Made by a program: the position numbers and the translations under genes. Positions 26,321-34,540 of a stretch of 64,000 nt of DNA are shown one piece after another. The DNA comes from Cohaesibacter intestini (GTDB taxonomy: Bacteria > Pseudomonadota > Alphaproteobacteria > Rhizobiales > Cohaesibacteraceae), in the NCBI RefSeq assembly GCF_003324485.1, contig NZ_QODK01000001.1:1178001-1242000 (forward strand), in the 5' to 3' direction. The notes beneath the pieces are model-generated. The model ran no database searches. It saw only the letters and a program-made list of their open reading frames with translations, and was not told the DNA's origin. Numbering within the stretch: the stretch's first letter is position 1; the number at the start of each line of letters is the position of its first letter.

Positions 26321-27442
26321 ATGTCCATGTCCGGACAGCTTCAGCGCCCGCAACCTCGTGACAGTGTGATGAGCATTCCCGTCTATGTCCCTGGCAAGTC
26401 TCAGGTGAATAGTGACGGTCCCGTTCACAAACTCTCGTCGAACGAAACCCCATTGGGGGCAAGCGCCAAGGCTGTGGATGCCTATCGACAGATAGCAGGA
26501 CAGCTGGAATATTATCCGGACGGGGCCAGTACCGCCCTTCGGGAGGCGATCGGGGACGTTCATGGCATCCATCCCGGTCGCATCCTGTGTGGTGCCGGAT
26601 CTGACGAAATCCTGTCGATGATTGCCAACACCTTCCTTGAGAAGGGTGTTGAGGCGATCTATTGCGAACATGGTTTCCTCGTCTATCCGATTGTCATTCA
26701 GGCCTCTGGCGCCACGCCCGTCATGGTCAAGGAAAAGAATTGCGTTGCCGATGTGGATGCGATCCTTGCTGCGGTCACCGAGCGGACCAAAGTGGTGTTT
26801 CTCGCCAATCCCAACAATCCAACCGGCACCTATCTGCCTTTCAGCGAAATCCGCCGTCTGCATGCGGGTTTGCCGGGCTCGGTGCTGCTGGTGCTCGATG
26901 CGGCCTATGCGGAATATGTCTCGGCTCACGACTATCAGTCCGGCGTCGAGCTGGCGGGTGCATCGGAAAATGTGCTGATGACCCGCACTTTCTCCAAGAT
27001 TTATGGGCTGGCCAATTTGCGTCTGGGCTGGTGCTTTGGTCCAGAAGCGGTGATCAATGCCATGGAGCGGGTGCGTGGACCCTTCAACGTGTCTGGCGCA
27101 GCGCAGGCCGCAGGCATCGCAGCGATCCGCGATCAGGACTTTGTTCGCGCGGCGGTGGCCCATAATGACGAATGGCTGCCAAGGCTGACAAAGGGGCTGG
27201 AGGATCTCGGTCTGTCCGTCACGCCAAGCGTTGGCAACTTCATTCTGATCCACTTCACCGATGCGCCGGGCAAGAGTGCGGTGGAAGCCGATGCCTATTT
27301 GCTGTCCCATGGCTGCATTCTGCGTCAGGTCGGCAATTACGGGTTCCCGAATGCCCTGCGCATGACGGTCGGCTCTGCAGAAGCCTGCGAGCGGGTGCTT
27401 GCCTTGCTAGCAGATTTTATGAAAGGGAGCAGTGATGACTGA
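26321..27442 (+). CDS. hisC: HisC-type aminotransferase (histidinol-phosphate/aromatic)
   Basis: 373-residue class I/II PLP aminotransferase. PLP lysine K226 in RTFSKIYGLANLRLGW, NPNNPTGTY and LDAAYAEY are present. Its place between chorismate mutase and tyrC suggests an aromatic aminotransferase role (HisC2), while true histidinol-phosphate activity remains possible. AGGAG at 26309-26313 supports the ATG at 26321. It overlaps tyrC by 8 bp. Confidence 0.87.
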   Translation: MSMSGQLQRPQPRDSVMSIPVYVPGKSQVNSDGPVHKLSSNETPLGASAKAVDAYRQIAGQLEYYPDGASTALREAIGDVHGIHPGRILCGAGSDEILSMIANTFLEKGVEAIYCEHGFLVYPIVIQASGATPVMVKEKNCVADVDAILAAVTERTKVVFLANPNNPTGTYLPFSEIRRLHAGLPGSVLLVLDAAYAEYVSAHDYQSGVELAGASENVLMTRTFSKIYGLANLRLGWCFGPEAVINAMERVRGPFNVSGAAQAAGIAAIRDQDFVRAAVAHNDEWLPRLTKGLEDLGLSVTPSVGNFILIHFTDAPGKSAVEADAYLLSHGCILRQVGNYGFPNALRMTVGSAEACERVLALLADFMKGSSDD

Positions 27443-28409
27443 TCCTCTTTTCAAACGCATGACGCTGATCGGGATCGGTCTGCTTGGCTCTTCCATTGCA
27501 TTGGCGGCGCGCCAGCGTGGGGTGGTCGAGCATATCGCGATCCATACGCGTTCCAAGGCCACCCTTGATCGGGCAGCAGAGCTCAATCTTGGGGACAGCT
27601 ATCATGCCGATGTCGCCGAAAGTGTGCGCGGATCCGATTTGGTGATTGTCTGCACGCCTGTTGGCGCGTGCGAAGCGGTGGCAAAAGCCATTGCCGGTGA
27701 CTTGGCCGACGGGGTGATCGTCACCGATGTCGGCTCGGTCAAGGGGTCGATCATCAAACAGATGCAGCCGCATTTGCCGGACCATGTGCATTTCGTGCCC
27801 GGCCATCCAATTGCCGGTACGGAAGAGTCCGGCCCGGATGCTGGCTTCCCCGAATTGTTCATCAATCGCTGGTGCATTCTGACCCCTCCAGCAGGGGCGG
27901 ATCAGGCAGCGATCGACAAAACAAACCAGTTCTGGACCCTGCTTGGCTCGAATGTCGAAGTGATGGATGCCAAACATCATGATCAGGTGCTTGCCATCAC
28001 ATCACATCTGCCGCACTTGATTGCTTACAATATTGTCGGCACGGCGTCAGATCTGGAAATGGTGAAGGATTCCGAGGTGATCAAATATTCCGCAGGTGGT
28101 TTCAGGGATTTTACCCGCCTTGCGGCCTCGGACCCGACCATGTGGCGGGACGTGTTCCTGCATAACAAGGAGGCGGCTCTGGAAATGCTCGGTCGCTTCA
28201 CCGAAGATCTGACTGCCCTTCAGCGGGCCATTCGCTGGGAAGACGGGGACGCCCTCTTCGATCTGTTCACACGGACCCGATCCATCCGCCGTAGCATCAT
28301 TGATGCGGGGCAGGAAATTGACGCCTCCGACTTTGGCCGTCATATCAAGGACGGGGAAACCCATGCCGATCAACTGACCAAGGATGACCATGCCTTCACC
28401 GGCAGCTAA
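27435..28409 (+). CDS. tyrC: Cyclohexadienyl (prephenate/arogenate) dehydrogenase
   Basis: 324 residues. NAD(P)-binding N-terminus (TLIGIGLLGSSIALA, about 10-24) and the helical dehydrogenase C-terminus with the GHPIAGTEESGPDAG substrate loop and catalytic-region histidines (DAKHHDQVLAITSHLPH). Converts prephenate or arogenate toward tyrosine. The start ATG at 27435 overlaps hisC and has GGGAG 5 nt upstream; a GTG at 27432 is possible. A strong terminator ends the operon. Confidence 0.93.
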   Translation: MTDPLFKRMTLIGIGLLGSSIALAARQRGVVEHIAIHTRSKATLDRAAELNLGDSYHADVAESVRGSDLVIVCTPVGACEAVAKAIAGDLADGVIVTDVGSVKGSIIKQMQPHLPDHVHFVPGHPIAGTEESGPDAGFPELFINRWCILTPPAGADQAAIDKTNQFWTLLGSNVEVMDAKHHDQVLAITSHLPHLIAYNIVGTASDLEMVKDSEVIKYSAGGFRDFTRLAASDPTMWRDVFLHNKEAALEMLGRFTEDLTALQRAIRWEDGDALFDLFTRTRSIRRSIIDAGQEIDASDFGRHIKDGETHADQLTKDDHAFTGS

Positions 28410-28445
28410 CCTTGGGGTCGGTGTGTCTGAGTTGGCACCAAAAAG

Positions 28446-28477
28446 AAAAAGCCGCAGATTTTGTCTGCGGCTTTTTT
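28446..28477 (+). terminator. Bidirectional terminator after tyrC
   Basis: 13-bp perfect stem (28446-28458 with 28464-28476) with a 5-nt loop and A and T runs on the two flanks, between the convergent tyrC and DUF2125 genes. Confidence 0.93.
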
Positions 28478-28503
28478 GTTGGCTGGGGGCCTGAGACTTG
28501 TGT

Positions 28504-29550
28504 CTAGAATTGCAGGGGTGGCACGGTGCCAAGGGGAATGAAGCCTGCCTTCATCTGGCCGTTGCTCAGTTTGATCTCGACTTCGGAGCCAATCAGGTCA
28601 CCATCCTTCATCGGCTTGCCCATCAATTGCAGCGCGGTGAGGGGGCCATTGAGGCCGTCTTTCTTGGCGGTCAGTGTTTGCACCGGATTGGCCTGATCAG
28701 CAGGCGGGTTGAGGATGCGAGCCTTGATCAGTCCATTGGCCATGCCGAGGCGATCGAAGGCCAGGTCTCCGGACAGCTTGATGGTCTTCTGACCGATTTC
28801 GATGTTGCCGGCGAGCGGGTTGACCTTGCCCGATTGCTCCAGCCATGCGCGGGCCGGGTTGCCCTGATTGTGGAGCACGGCCTCAAGCCCGCCAACCAAG
28901 GTGAAGGAGACTTGGCCGGACAGATCGGGCAATGCCCGTGAGGCAAAGTCGGTGGCGGCCAACGAGACATCGAGATTGGCGGGTTGATCCGGGGTCGGGC
29001 GCAGGTGGAATTCCATCGCTTTGGCCTTGATGTCGCCGATCAGGGACGCCAGCTGCGGATTGTTCGAAGCAAAGGTCGGCTCGGTTGCCTCAAAGGAGGC
29101 GCGGGTGACGAAGGCGGACGGGCTGAAACGCACCGAACCGCGCATCAGGTTGGCCACCATTTCAAAGCTCTGGCCGGTTGGCTGATGGGTGAGGGTGGCG
29201 CGGTTTTCGGTTTCGATCACTGCCAGATTGGGGGCATAGACCTGCCAGATGGCGCGCAAGGGACCGCCTTCTGCCTGCCAACCAGAGCGCGGATCCTGAA
29301 TGCGGTAGGAGGCGCAGGTGAGGGAAAGCCGGAAAGGATAGCCGCCAAGGGTCTGCTCGTTGCATTGCAGCAGCTGCTGGCCATCGACGGTGCGGGCCAT
29401 CAGCCGGTTGACGATCTCTTGCGTGCGGCTGTAGCTGATATACCAAAAGGCGCTCCAGCCGACTGCCACCAGCAACACGAAGGCGCTGAGCAGGACATAT
29501 TTCCGCTTTGAAGAAGGCTGTTTGGTTTCGGTTGGCAGACTGTCTGACAT
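28504..29550 (-). CDS. DUF2125 protein, membrane-anchored
   Basis: 348 residues: one N-terminal membrane helix (about 17-38) and a large periplasmic region typical of DUF2125, a family of unknown function almost restricted to alphaproteobacteria. The beta-rich sequence includes repeated acidic/hydrophobic strands (LSGQVSFTLVGGLEAVL, KTIKLSGDLAFD). Start chosen at ATG 29550 (MSDSLPTE); an in-frame start at 29628 adds 26 residues of doubtful sequence. It is divergent from chaC. Confidence 0.82.
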   Translation of the reverse strand: MSDSLPTETKQPSSKRKYVLLSAFVLLVAVGWSAFWYISYSRTQEIVNRLMARTVDGQQLLQCNEQTLGGYPFRLSLTCASYRIQDPRSGWQAEGGPLRAIWQVYAPNLAVIETENRATLTHQPTGQSFEMVANLMRGSVRFSPSAFVTRASFEATEPTFASNNPQLASLIGDIKAKAMEFHLRPTPDQPANLDVSLAATDFASRALPDLSGQVSFTLVGGLEAVLHNQGNPARAWLEQSGKVNPLAGNIEIGQKTIKLSGDLAFDRLGMANGLIKARILNPPADQANPVQTLTAKKDGLNGPLTALQLMGKPMKDGDLIGSEVEIKLSNGQMKAGFIPLGTVPPLQF

Positions 29551-29712
29551 CACTGGGCTCGTCTCTTGCAAATCATGGGACTGATTGGTATCCAGAGCCC
29601 TTGTCGCCCGTTCCTGTGGCGCAATCAAGGCCGGGTGTGCCTTGCCAACGCTTTATCGAGGATACTGGCGATGGCAAGACATGCCTCAGACAATTGAGAA
29701 TGGAATGGATAG

Positions 29713-30255
29713 ATGAGTGATCTCTGGGTGTTTGGATATGGGTCCCTGATGTGGCGGCCGGGCTTTGATTATTTGGAAGCCCATATTGCCGATCTGCAGG
29801 GCTATCACCGCTCGCTTTGCATCTATTCTCATATCCACCGGGGCACGCCGGAGGTGCCGGGGCTGGTTCTGGGGCTTGATACCGGGGGGCATAGCATGGG
29901 CATGGCCTTCCGCGTCGCCGAGGAAAAACGCGATGAGGTGATGGCCTATCTGCGAGCGCGGGAACAGGTGACGATGGTCTATCTGGAGCGCACAGGCGCG
30001 GTGCGTCTGCTTGATGGCCCGACAGCGGAAGGGGGGCGCATGGTCGATGCCGTGATCTATATTGCCGATCACAGCCACCCGCAATATGCAGGCAAACTAT
30101 CGCTTGATGAACAGGCGGCCTTCGTGTTGCGCGGCCATGGCCAATCGGGTCCGAATATCGATTATGTGCTCAACACGGTGGATCACTTGCGGGACATCGA
30201 TATCGAGGATGCAGAGTTGTTTGCGCTGGCGGAGCGGCTGCGGGCCAATGGCTGA
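29713..30255 (+). CDS. ChaC-like gamma-glutamylcyclotransferase
   Basis: 180 residues of the ChaC family, which cleaves glutathione to 5-oxoproline and Cys-Gly. The phosphate/substrate loop FGYGSLMWRPGF (7-18) and YLRAREQVTMVYLE are present, and the length is usual. With gloB and the gamma-glutamyltransferase this is the third glutathione-related enzyme of the window, though the genes are not linked. Start ATG at 29713 (MSDLWVFGYG). Confidence 0.87.
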   Translation: MSDLWVFGYGSLMWRPGFDYLEAHIADLQGYHRSLCIYSHIHRGTPEVPGLVLGLDTGGHSMGMAFRVAEEKRDEVMAYLRAREQVTMVYLERTGAVRLLDGPTAEGGRMVDAVIYIADHSHPQYAGKLSLDEQAAFVLRGHGQSGPNIDYVLNTVDHLRDIDIEDAELFALAERLRANG

Positions 30256-30293
30256 CTTCGGGCGGACAGGGGTCTTCAAGCAGGCGGGGGTCT

Positions 30294-30650
30294 TCAGGCG
30301 GGGATCTTGAACTCACTGCGGTCTGGTGCCTCACCAAGATCGCTTACGACGCGCGCGCGCTCTTCCTCGCCACCGGCCAACAAATGGACATAGGCGGAGA
30401 GATGCATGAGGGCGGTATCGCTCATGTTGCTCAAGACCTTCGGCGTCAGGTCTTCGATCGCGCCGATCCACTGGATTTGCGGGTGAGAGCTTTCTTCGCT
30501 GGCCAGTATCAGGACGCAGTCGCTGAAGCTGGCAATGTCATCCAAGGCAATTTGGGAAAAGACATAGCGTGCCTCACCGCTTCCCTGCCAATAGCAGAAA
30601 CGGCTGTTCAGGCTGTCCTTGGCCAGATCTCCCTTCGGTCTTGATGACAT
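30294..30650 (-). CDS. 118-aa protein of unknown function under a predicted SOS box
   Basis: 118 residues, soluble, no signal peptide or membrane helix. An N-terminal beta-rich part (RFCYWQGSGEARYVFSQI, about 17-34) is followed by an acidic, helical C-terminus (LSAYVHLLAGGEEERARVV). I do not recognise a family. The ATG at 30650 has an ideal AGGAGG site. Its promoter carries a perfect GTTC-N7-GTTC LexA box overlapping the predicted -10, so the gene should be induced by DNA damage. A role such as checkpoint inhibitor or DNA-repair accessory is conceivable but not supported by sequence. Confidence 0.75.
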   Translation of the reverse strand: MSSRPKGDLAKDSLNSRFCYWQGSGEARYVFSQIALDDIASFSDCVLILASEESSHPQIQWIGAIEDLTPKVLSNMSDTALMHLSAYVHLLAGGEEERARVVSDLGEAPDRSEFKIPA

Positions 30651-30684
30651 GACGTCCTCCTGAGGTCACATTCCGTCAGAATGA

Positions 30685-30699
30685 GAACAAAAATAGAAC
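30685..30699 (-). promoter_or_regulatory. SOS (LexA) box, GTTC-N7-GTTC
   Basis: On the minus strand GTTCTATTTTTGTTC, an exact match to the alphaproteobacterial LexA consensus, 34 bp before the ATG at 30650. It overlaps a -10 TATTTT (30690-30695) that stands 17 bp from a -35 TTGCTT (30713-30718), the classic geometry for LexA repression. Confidence 0.8.
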
Positions 30700-30789
30700 A
30701 AATTTGCTTGAAAAGCAAGCTGATCTCTTCCTATATCATGTAGACCCTGATGTGCAGAATACAAGATATGGTGATCGCTCGTCAAAAAA

Positions 30790-31536
30790 TTATTCCTCTG
30801 GGGCCGGTTTGGCCTGTTCCGCTCTTGCTTCGGCAATCAGGCGATCGCTGTTGGTCTCGATGGTTTGGGAGACTTGTGCAAAGAAAACATCCTGATCCAG
30901 ACCCGGAGCGATCGGAGGTAGGATCTCGACAATGATCTTGGCCGGATAGAGCAAAAAGGAATGGCGGGGCCAGGCGAGGCCGGTGTTGAGCGCGACGGGA
31001 TAGCAGGGCACATTGAGCGCCTTATAAACATGGCTGATGCCATATTTATAGACCGGCTCGGCATCGAGCGGACGGCGGGTGCCTTCCGGGAAGATGATCA
31101 GCTGGCGGTTTTCCTGCATGCGTTGTCTGGCGTTTTCGAGCATTTGGCGCAGGGCTTTTGCCCGGGCACCGCGATTGATCGGAATCATTTCGCCACGGGC
31201 CACCGCCCAGCCAAAGAGCGGGATCCACATCAGTTCGCGCTTGAGGATGAAAAGCGGATCCTTGACCAAGGGCACCAGCGCAAAGGTTTCGAACACACTC
31301 ATATGCTTGGCGGCCAGAATGAGGCTCTGATTTTGCGGCAGATTTTCAAGGCCGCGCACTTCATAGGAGCCGCCGACAATCAGGGTGAGAAGCTTGGTGC
31401 AGAGGGCCGCCCAGAAACGAGCAATGGCAATCACCCCGAAACGGCGAAAGGGCAGGGTCAGCATGCAGGCAAGCAACAAGATGAAGGTCACCACATAAAA
31501 GGCAATGTGATAGAGCAACGACCGGACGAACAGCAT
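30790..31536 (-). CDS. plsC: 1-acyl-sn-glycerol-3-phosphate acyltransferase
   Basis: 248 residues, two N-terminal hydrophobic helices (about 5-30, 40-57). Makes phosphatidic acid from lysophosphatidic acid. Catalytic motif I reads KHMSVFE (H78-x4-E83) with Glu in place of the textbook Asp, a variant seen in other proteobacterial PlsC; motif III FPEGTR (150-155) is intact, and PVALNTGLAWPR fits motif IV. It lies downstream of the DUF218 and ftsX genes in the same direction. Confidence 0.9.
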   Translation of the reverse strand: MLFVRSLLYHIAFYVVTFILLLACMLTLPFRRFGVIAIARFWAALCTKLLTLIVGGSYEVRGLENLPQNQSLILAAKHMSVFETFALVPLVKDPLFILKRELMWIPLFGWAVARGEMIPINRGARAKALRQMLENARQRMQENRQLIIFPEGTRRPLDAEPVYKYGISHVYKALNVPCYPVALNTGLAWPRHSFLLYPAKIIVEILPPIAPGLDQDVFFAQVSQTIETNSDRLIAEARAEQAKPAPEE

Positions 31537-31741
31537 GCATTAATCCCTTGTGGTCAGGGCAATTGCGGCGGTTGCGCTGTGCGGCTGCCGTCCCTGATCA
31601 TGTGTCTTCGAGCAGCATGACGTCGCGCTGGACTGGTGGCTGGATCGCCATGCGCGGTTGTTATCGGCCATATTGGGCAAGGAGTCCAGCAACGGGGCGG
31701 CGGATCTTGGGGAAAGGCGTAAGGGTTTGGCACCCTCCCGG

Positions 31742-32413
31742 TTAGCGTTTGGTAAGCCGTTCGGAGCTGCCATAGACGATGGCACCGAGCAGTTTGCCAT
31801 ATTCCTTGGTCAGCAAATGGACATTGTTCCAGTCAAACAGGCGGGTCAACAGCGCGCGGTCCGAGCGGGTTACCAACTGCCCCTGCAGCCGAATGTCCGG
31901 CGCGGCGCGGCGCATTTCAAGCATGGTGCGCGGCATGTGGTAGGCACTAGTGACGATGATCAGGCTTTCAAAGCCATAACGGCGGGCCCATTCAGCCGTC
32001 TGGGTGGCATTGGCCACTGTGTTGAGCGCCCGGCTGTCGAGATCGACACAACAGGCAATCTGGTTCTTGGTCAGCTTGTAGCGGCGTTCAAGGGTGATGG
32101 GACCATAGCCGGGATGGACACCCGAAATCAGCAGTCGTTTGCCTTTCTCCTGCTTCAAAAGCTCGATGGCCTTTTCCAGACGGCCTGCGCCGCCGGTGAC
32201 GACCACGATGGCGTCAGCCGGTTCCGGCTCGCGTTCACTGGCCAGCAACACATAGCCGGTATAGCCTGCCAACCCCATGCCGAGCATGGCGATGGTCAAC
32301 AAGACCAACAGGGCAATCAGCCGTGCCAACTTGCGCCAGGACAAGAACGACCAGCCGCGTGCTTCGCGGAGCTCCGACTTGTCAAGGCTGTTGCTGTTGG
32401 CCTGATTGGACAT
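31742..32413 (-). CDS. DUF218 (YdcF/SanA-like) membrane-anchored protein
   Basis: 223 residues from the chosen ATG: one N-terminal membrane helix (about 30-55) and a DUF218 domain with DAIVVVTGGAGRLEKAIELL, LLISGV and the ESLIIVTSAYHMPRT motif. Related proteins (SanA, ElyC) affect envelope barrier function. The start is uncertain: a TTG at 32476 would add 21 residues and would leave 16 bp to ftsX. Position after ftsEX suggests an envelope or division link, inferred from context only. Confidence 0.82.
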   Translation of the reverse strand: MSNQANSNSLDKSELREARGWSFLSWRKLARLIALLVLLTIAMLGMGLAGYTGYVLLASEREPEPADAIVVVTGGAGRLEKAIELLKQEKGKRLLISGVHPGYGPITLERRYKLTKNQIACCVDLDSRALNTVANATQTAEWARRYGFESLIIVTSAYHMPRTMLEMRRAAPDIRLQGQLVTRSDRALLTRLFDWNNVHLLTKEYGKLLGAIVYGSSERLTKR

Positions 32414-32492
32414 TGGGGGGTATCTGCTTTCAGTGTTTTCTATCTCGGGGTGAGGTCGTTGTCGTTTGTTGGACAACGGGATACCGTTCTGG

Positions 32493-33659
32493 TCAACTCA
32501 GTTTGCTCAGCGTGTTGATAACCGTCAATCGTGTCGTGACTGCGGTGAAGATGGCAATGGCCAGCGCCAGTGCCAAGGTGCCCAGATAAGCACTGTAGCC
32601 GAGCTCTATCACACCCAATAGGGCCTGCATCTGATCTGCCGCTGCTGATCCTTCATCCTCCCGAACCACAAACTGCATCATCAGAAAGGCCAGCATGGCC
32701 CCGCCACCGCCCGATATGGAGCCCTTGATGCCAAGGGCAAAAAAACGGCGTTGAAATTCACTTGCGATGAAGCGGTTGCTGGCACCGACAAAATGCAGAA
32801 CCTCAATGGTTTCCTTGTTGCCAGCCATGGCGGCACGGGTTGCAAAGACGACGATCAGCACCGTGGCGGCGATCACCAGAGCGAGAATGGCGACACCCGC
32901 AAGAATGGCGGTTTCGGCCATGGATTTCAGGCGGTCGACCCAGAAACGGTGATTGTCAAGGATCGCGCCGCGAACCTGCTTTTGCAGGGCGTCGCTGATG
33001 GCAGCGAAATCCACGACGGACGGGTCATCAATGGTCAGTTCGATCAACCGGGGAACCGGCAGGTCGTCAAAGGCCAGATCGAGGCCGAGCCATGGTTCCA
33101 GCAGGGCGTTCGAGTCCCTTTCGGTCAACACCCTGGCGCTGTTGATGCCGTTGGCCTCGCGGGCAATGCGCACCGCCTTGGCCAACTCGGCATCGATGTC
33201 GACCCCTTCAATCGGGCGGATCTGGATGGTGGCACCGCGCGAAATGTCCGACTGCCAGTCGCGGGTGGCATCTGAGACCACCGAGACCCCAGCCACTGTC
33301 AGCGCCGCCAGAAAGCTCATGATGGCAATGACCAACACCAGAGCGTGACCGGCAATGGTGCCCTTGGGCACAATGGGGTCAGCCTTGTTGGCCATCGCAA
33401 AGCTGGAATTTTTGAGCATTGCCTTGGGTTTGAGGCCCCCAAGACGTCCCTTGCGGCGCTTTGGTTTTGCGATTGTTGGCGGGGGCTTGCCCGATGGGGC
33501 AAAGGACTGGCTGTCAATTGGATTGAGGTTCGGGCCAACCCGGGGTGAGCTCGAAGGCATGGGTGGCAAGCTATGGGCGCCATGCATGGACGGGCCTGAT
33601 GGATGCCCATTGCCACCTGTCCGATTGCTGCCATTGCCGTTTGGTTTGTCAGTTGCCAC
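32493..33659 (-). CDS. ftsX: Cell division protein FtsX with extended N-terminus
   Basis: 388 residues. FtsX permease of the FtsEX complex: four membrane helices (about 103-125 and three in the last 150 residues) and a periplasmic loop between the first two. The N-terminal 100 residues are cytosolic, Pro/Gly/Ser-rich and end in a basic patch (KPKRRKGRLGG), longer than in E. coli. Start is a GTG at 33659, 10 bp after the ftsE stop. FtsEX controls peptidoglycan hydrolases at the septum. Confidence 0.88.
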   Translation of the reverse strand: MATDKPNGNGSNRTGGNGHPSGPSMHGAHSLPPMPSSSPRVGPNLNPIDSQSFAPSGKPPPTIAKPKRRKGRLGGLKPKAMLKNSSFAMANKADPIVPKGTIAGHALVLVIAIMSFLAALTVAGVSVVSDATRDWQSDISRGATIQIRPIEGVDIDAELAKAVRIAREANGINSARVLTERDSNALLEPWLGLDLAFDDLPVPRLIELTIDDPSVVDFAAISDALQKQVRGAILDNHRFWVDRLKSMAETAILAGVAILALVIAATVLIVVFATRAAMAGNKETIEVLHFVGASNRFIASEFQRRFFALGIKGSISGGGGAMLAFLMMQFVVREDEGSAAADQMQALLGVIELGYSAYLGTLALALAIAIFTAVTTRLTVINTLSKLS

Positions 33660-33669
33660 AGTTCAGACC

Positions 33670-34329
33670 TCAATCATACACATAGAGCGCGCCATCATTG
33701 AGCACAATCCGGCGGGCATCGACCTGATCCATCAGTCCGGTGTCATGGGTGGCAATGATGATGGAAGTGCCCGAGCGATGCAGCTCGATGAACAGCCGGA
33801 GCAGGCGGCGCGCCAAAATCGGGTCGACGTTGCCTGTCGGTTCGTCCGCCAGCAGCAGTTTGGGTTGGGAAATCAGAGCGCGCGCAATGGCGGCACGCTG
33901 CTTTTCCCCACCGGACATGACCGGTGGGTAGACATGCATGCGATGGCCCAGTCCGACCCATTGGAGCAGTTCGGCCACATCGGTACGGTAATCATGCTCC
34001 GACTTGCCCTGAACCCGCAGCGGCAGGGCGACATTTTCAAAGGTGGTCAGGTGGTTGAGCAGCCGGAATTCCTGAAACACAAAACCGATCTGGCGGCGCA
34101 GTTGGGACAGCTCGTCATGATCCAGCCGGGCGGTGTCCTTGCCGAATATCTTGATCAGGCCGCGATTGGGCTTGAGCGACAGGAACATCAATTGCAGCAG
34201 GGATGTCTTGCCCGCGCCGGAGGGACCGGAAAGGAACTGGAAGGATTTTGCCGGAATGTCAAAGGACACATCCCGCAAGACCTCCTGTCCCATGCCATAG
34301 CGCAGTCCAACATTTTCAAAGCGAATCAA
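33670..34329 (-). CDS. ftsE: Cell division ATP-binding protein FtsE
   Basis: 219 residues. Walker A GPSGAGKTS (35-43), Q-loop VFQEFRLLNHLTTFENVALP typical of FtsE, signature MSGGEKQRAAIARAL and Walker B LLLADEPTGNVDP. The signature starts VMSGGE rather than LSGGE, as in alphaproteobacterial FtsE. First gene of the ftsE-ftsX-DUF218-plsC direction and divergent from the zinc-ribbon gene. Confidence 0.93.
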   Translation of the reverse strand: MIRFENVGLRYGMGQEVLRDVSFDIPAKSFQFLSGPSGAGKTSLLQLMFLSLKPNRGLIKIFGKDTARLDHDELSQLRRQIGFVFQEFRLLNHLTTFENVALPLRVQGKSEHDYRTDVAELLQWVGLGHRMHVYPPVMSGGEKQRAAIARALISQPKLLLADEPTGNVDPILARRLLRLFIELHRSGTSIIIATHDTGLMDQVDARRIVLNDGALYVYD

Positions 34330-34540
34330 ACCGGTTTCCCTCTTTGCTGTTGGTGCCGAGCTTGCCTGATTTCCTGCGTGAATTCATCCGATTTGTGCCC
34401 GGTTTGCCTGATCTTTAGACAGGTCTTGGCAAAGCGTTAAGGGCTGATATCCTATTTTGTGGATGATTCGTCCGCTTTCCTCTGTTTGAGACCAGAAATG
34501 CGGATGTTCCGTGACCGTGGCTTCAACTGATTGTGCGCCA

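Noticed and set aside
26138-27310. 390-codon frame opposite hisC
   Set aside because: Antisense to a clear PLP aminotransferase; composition is implausible and no start signal is present.
30790-31536. PlsC catalytic motif with Glu instead of Asp taken as inactivation
   Set aside because: HX4E is a known active variant in proteobacterial acyltransferases, and the FPEGTR motif is intact.
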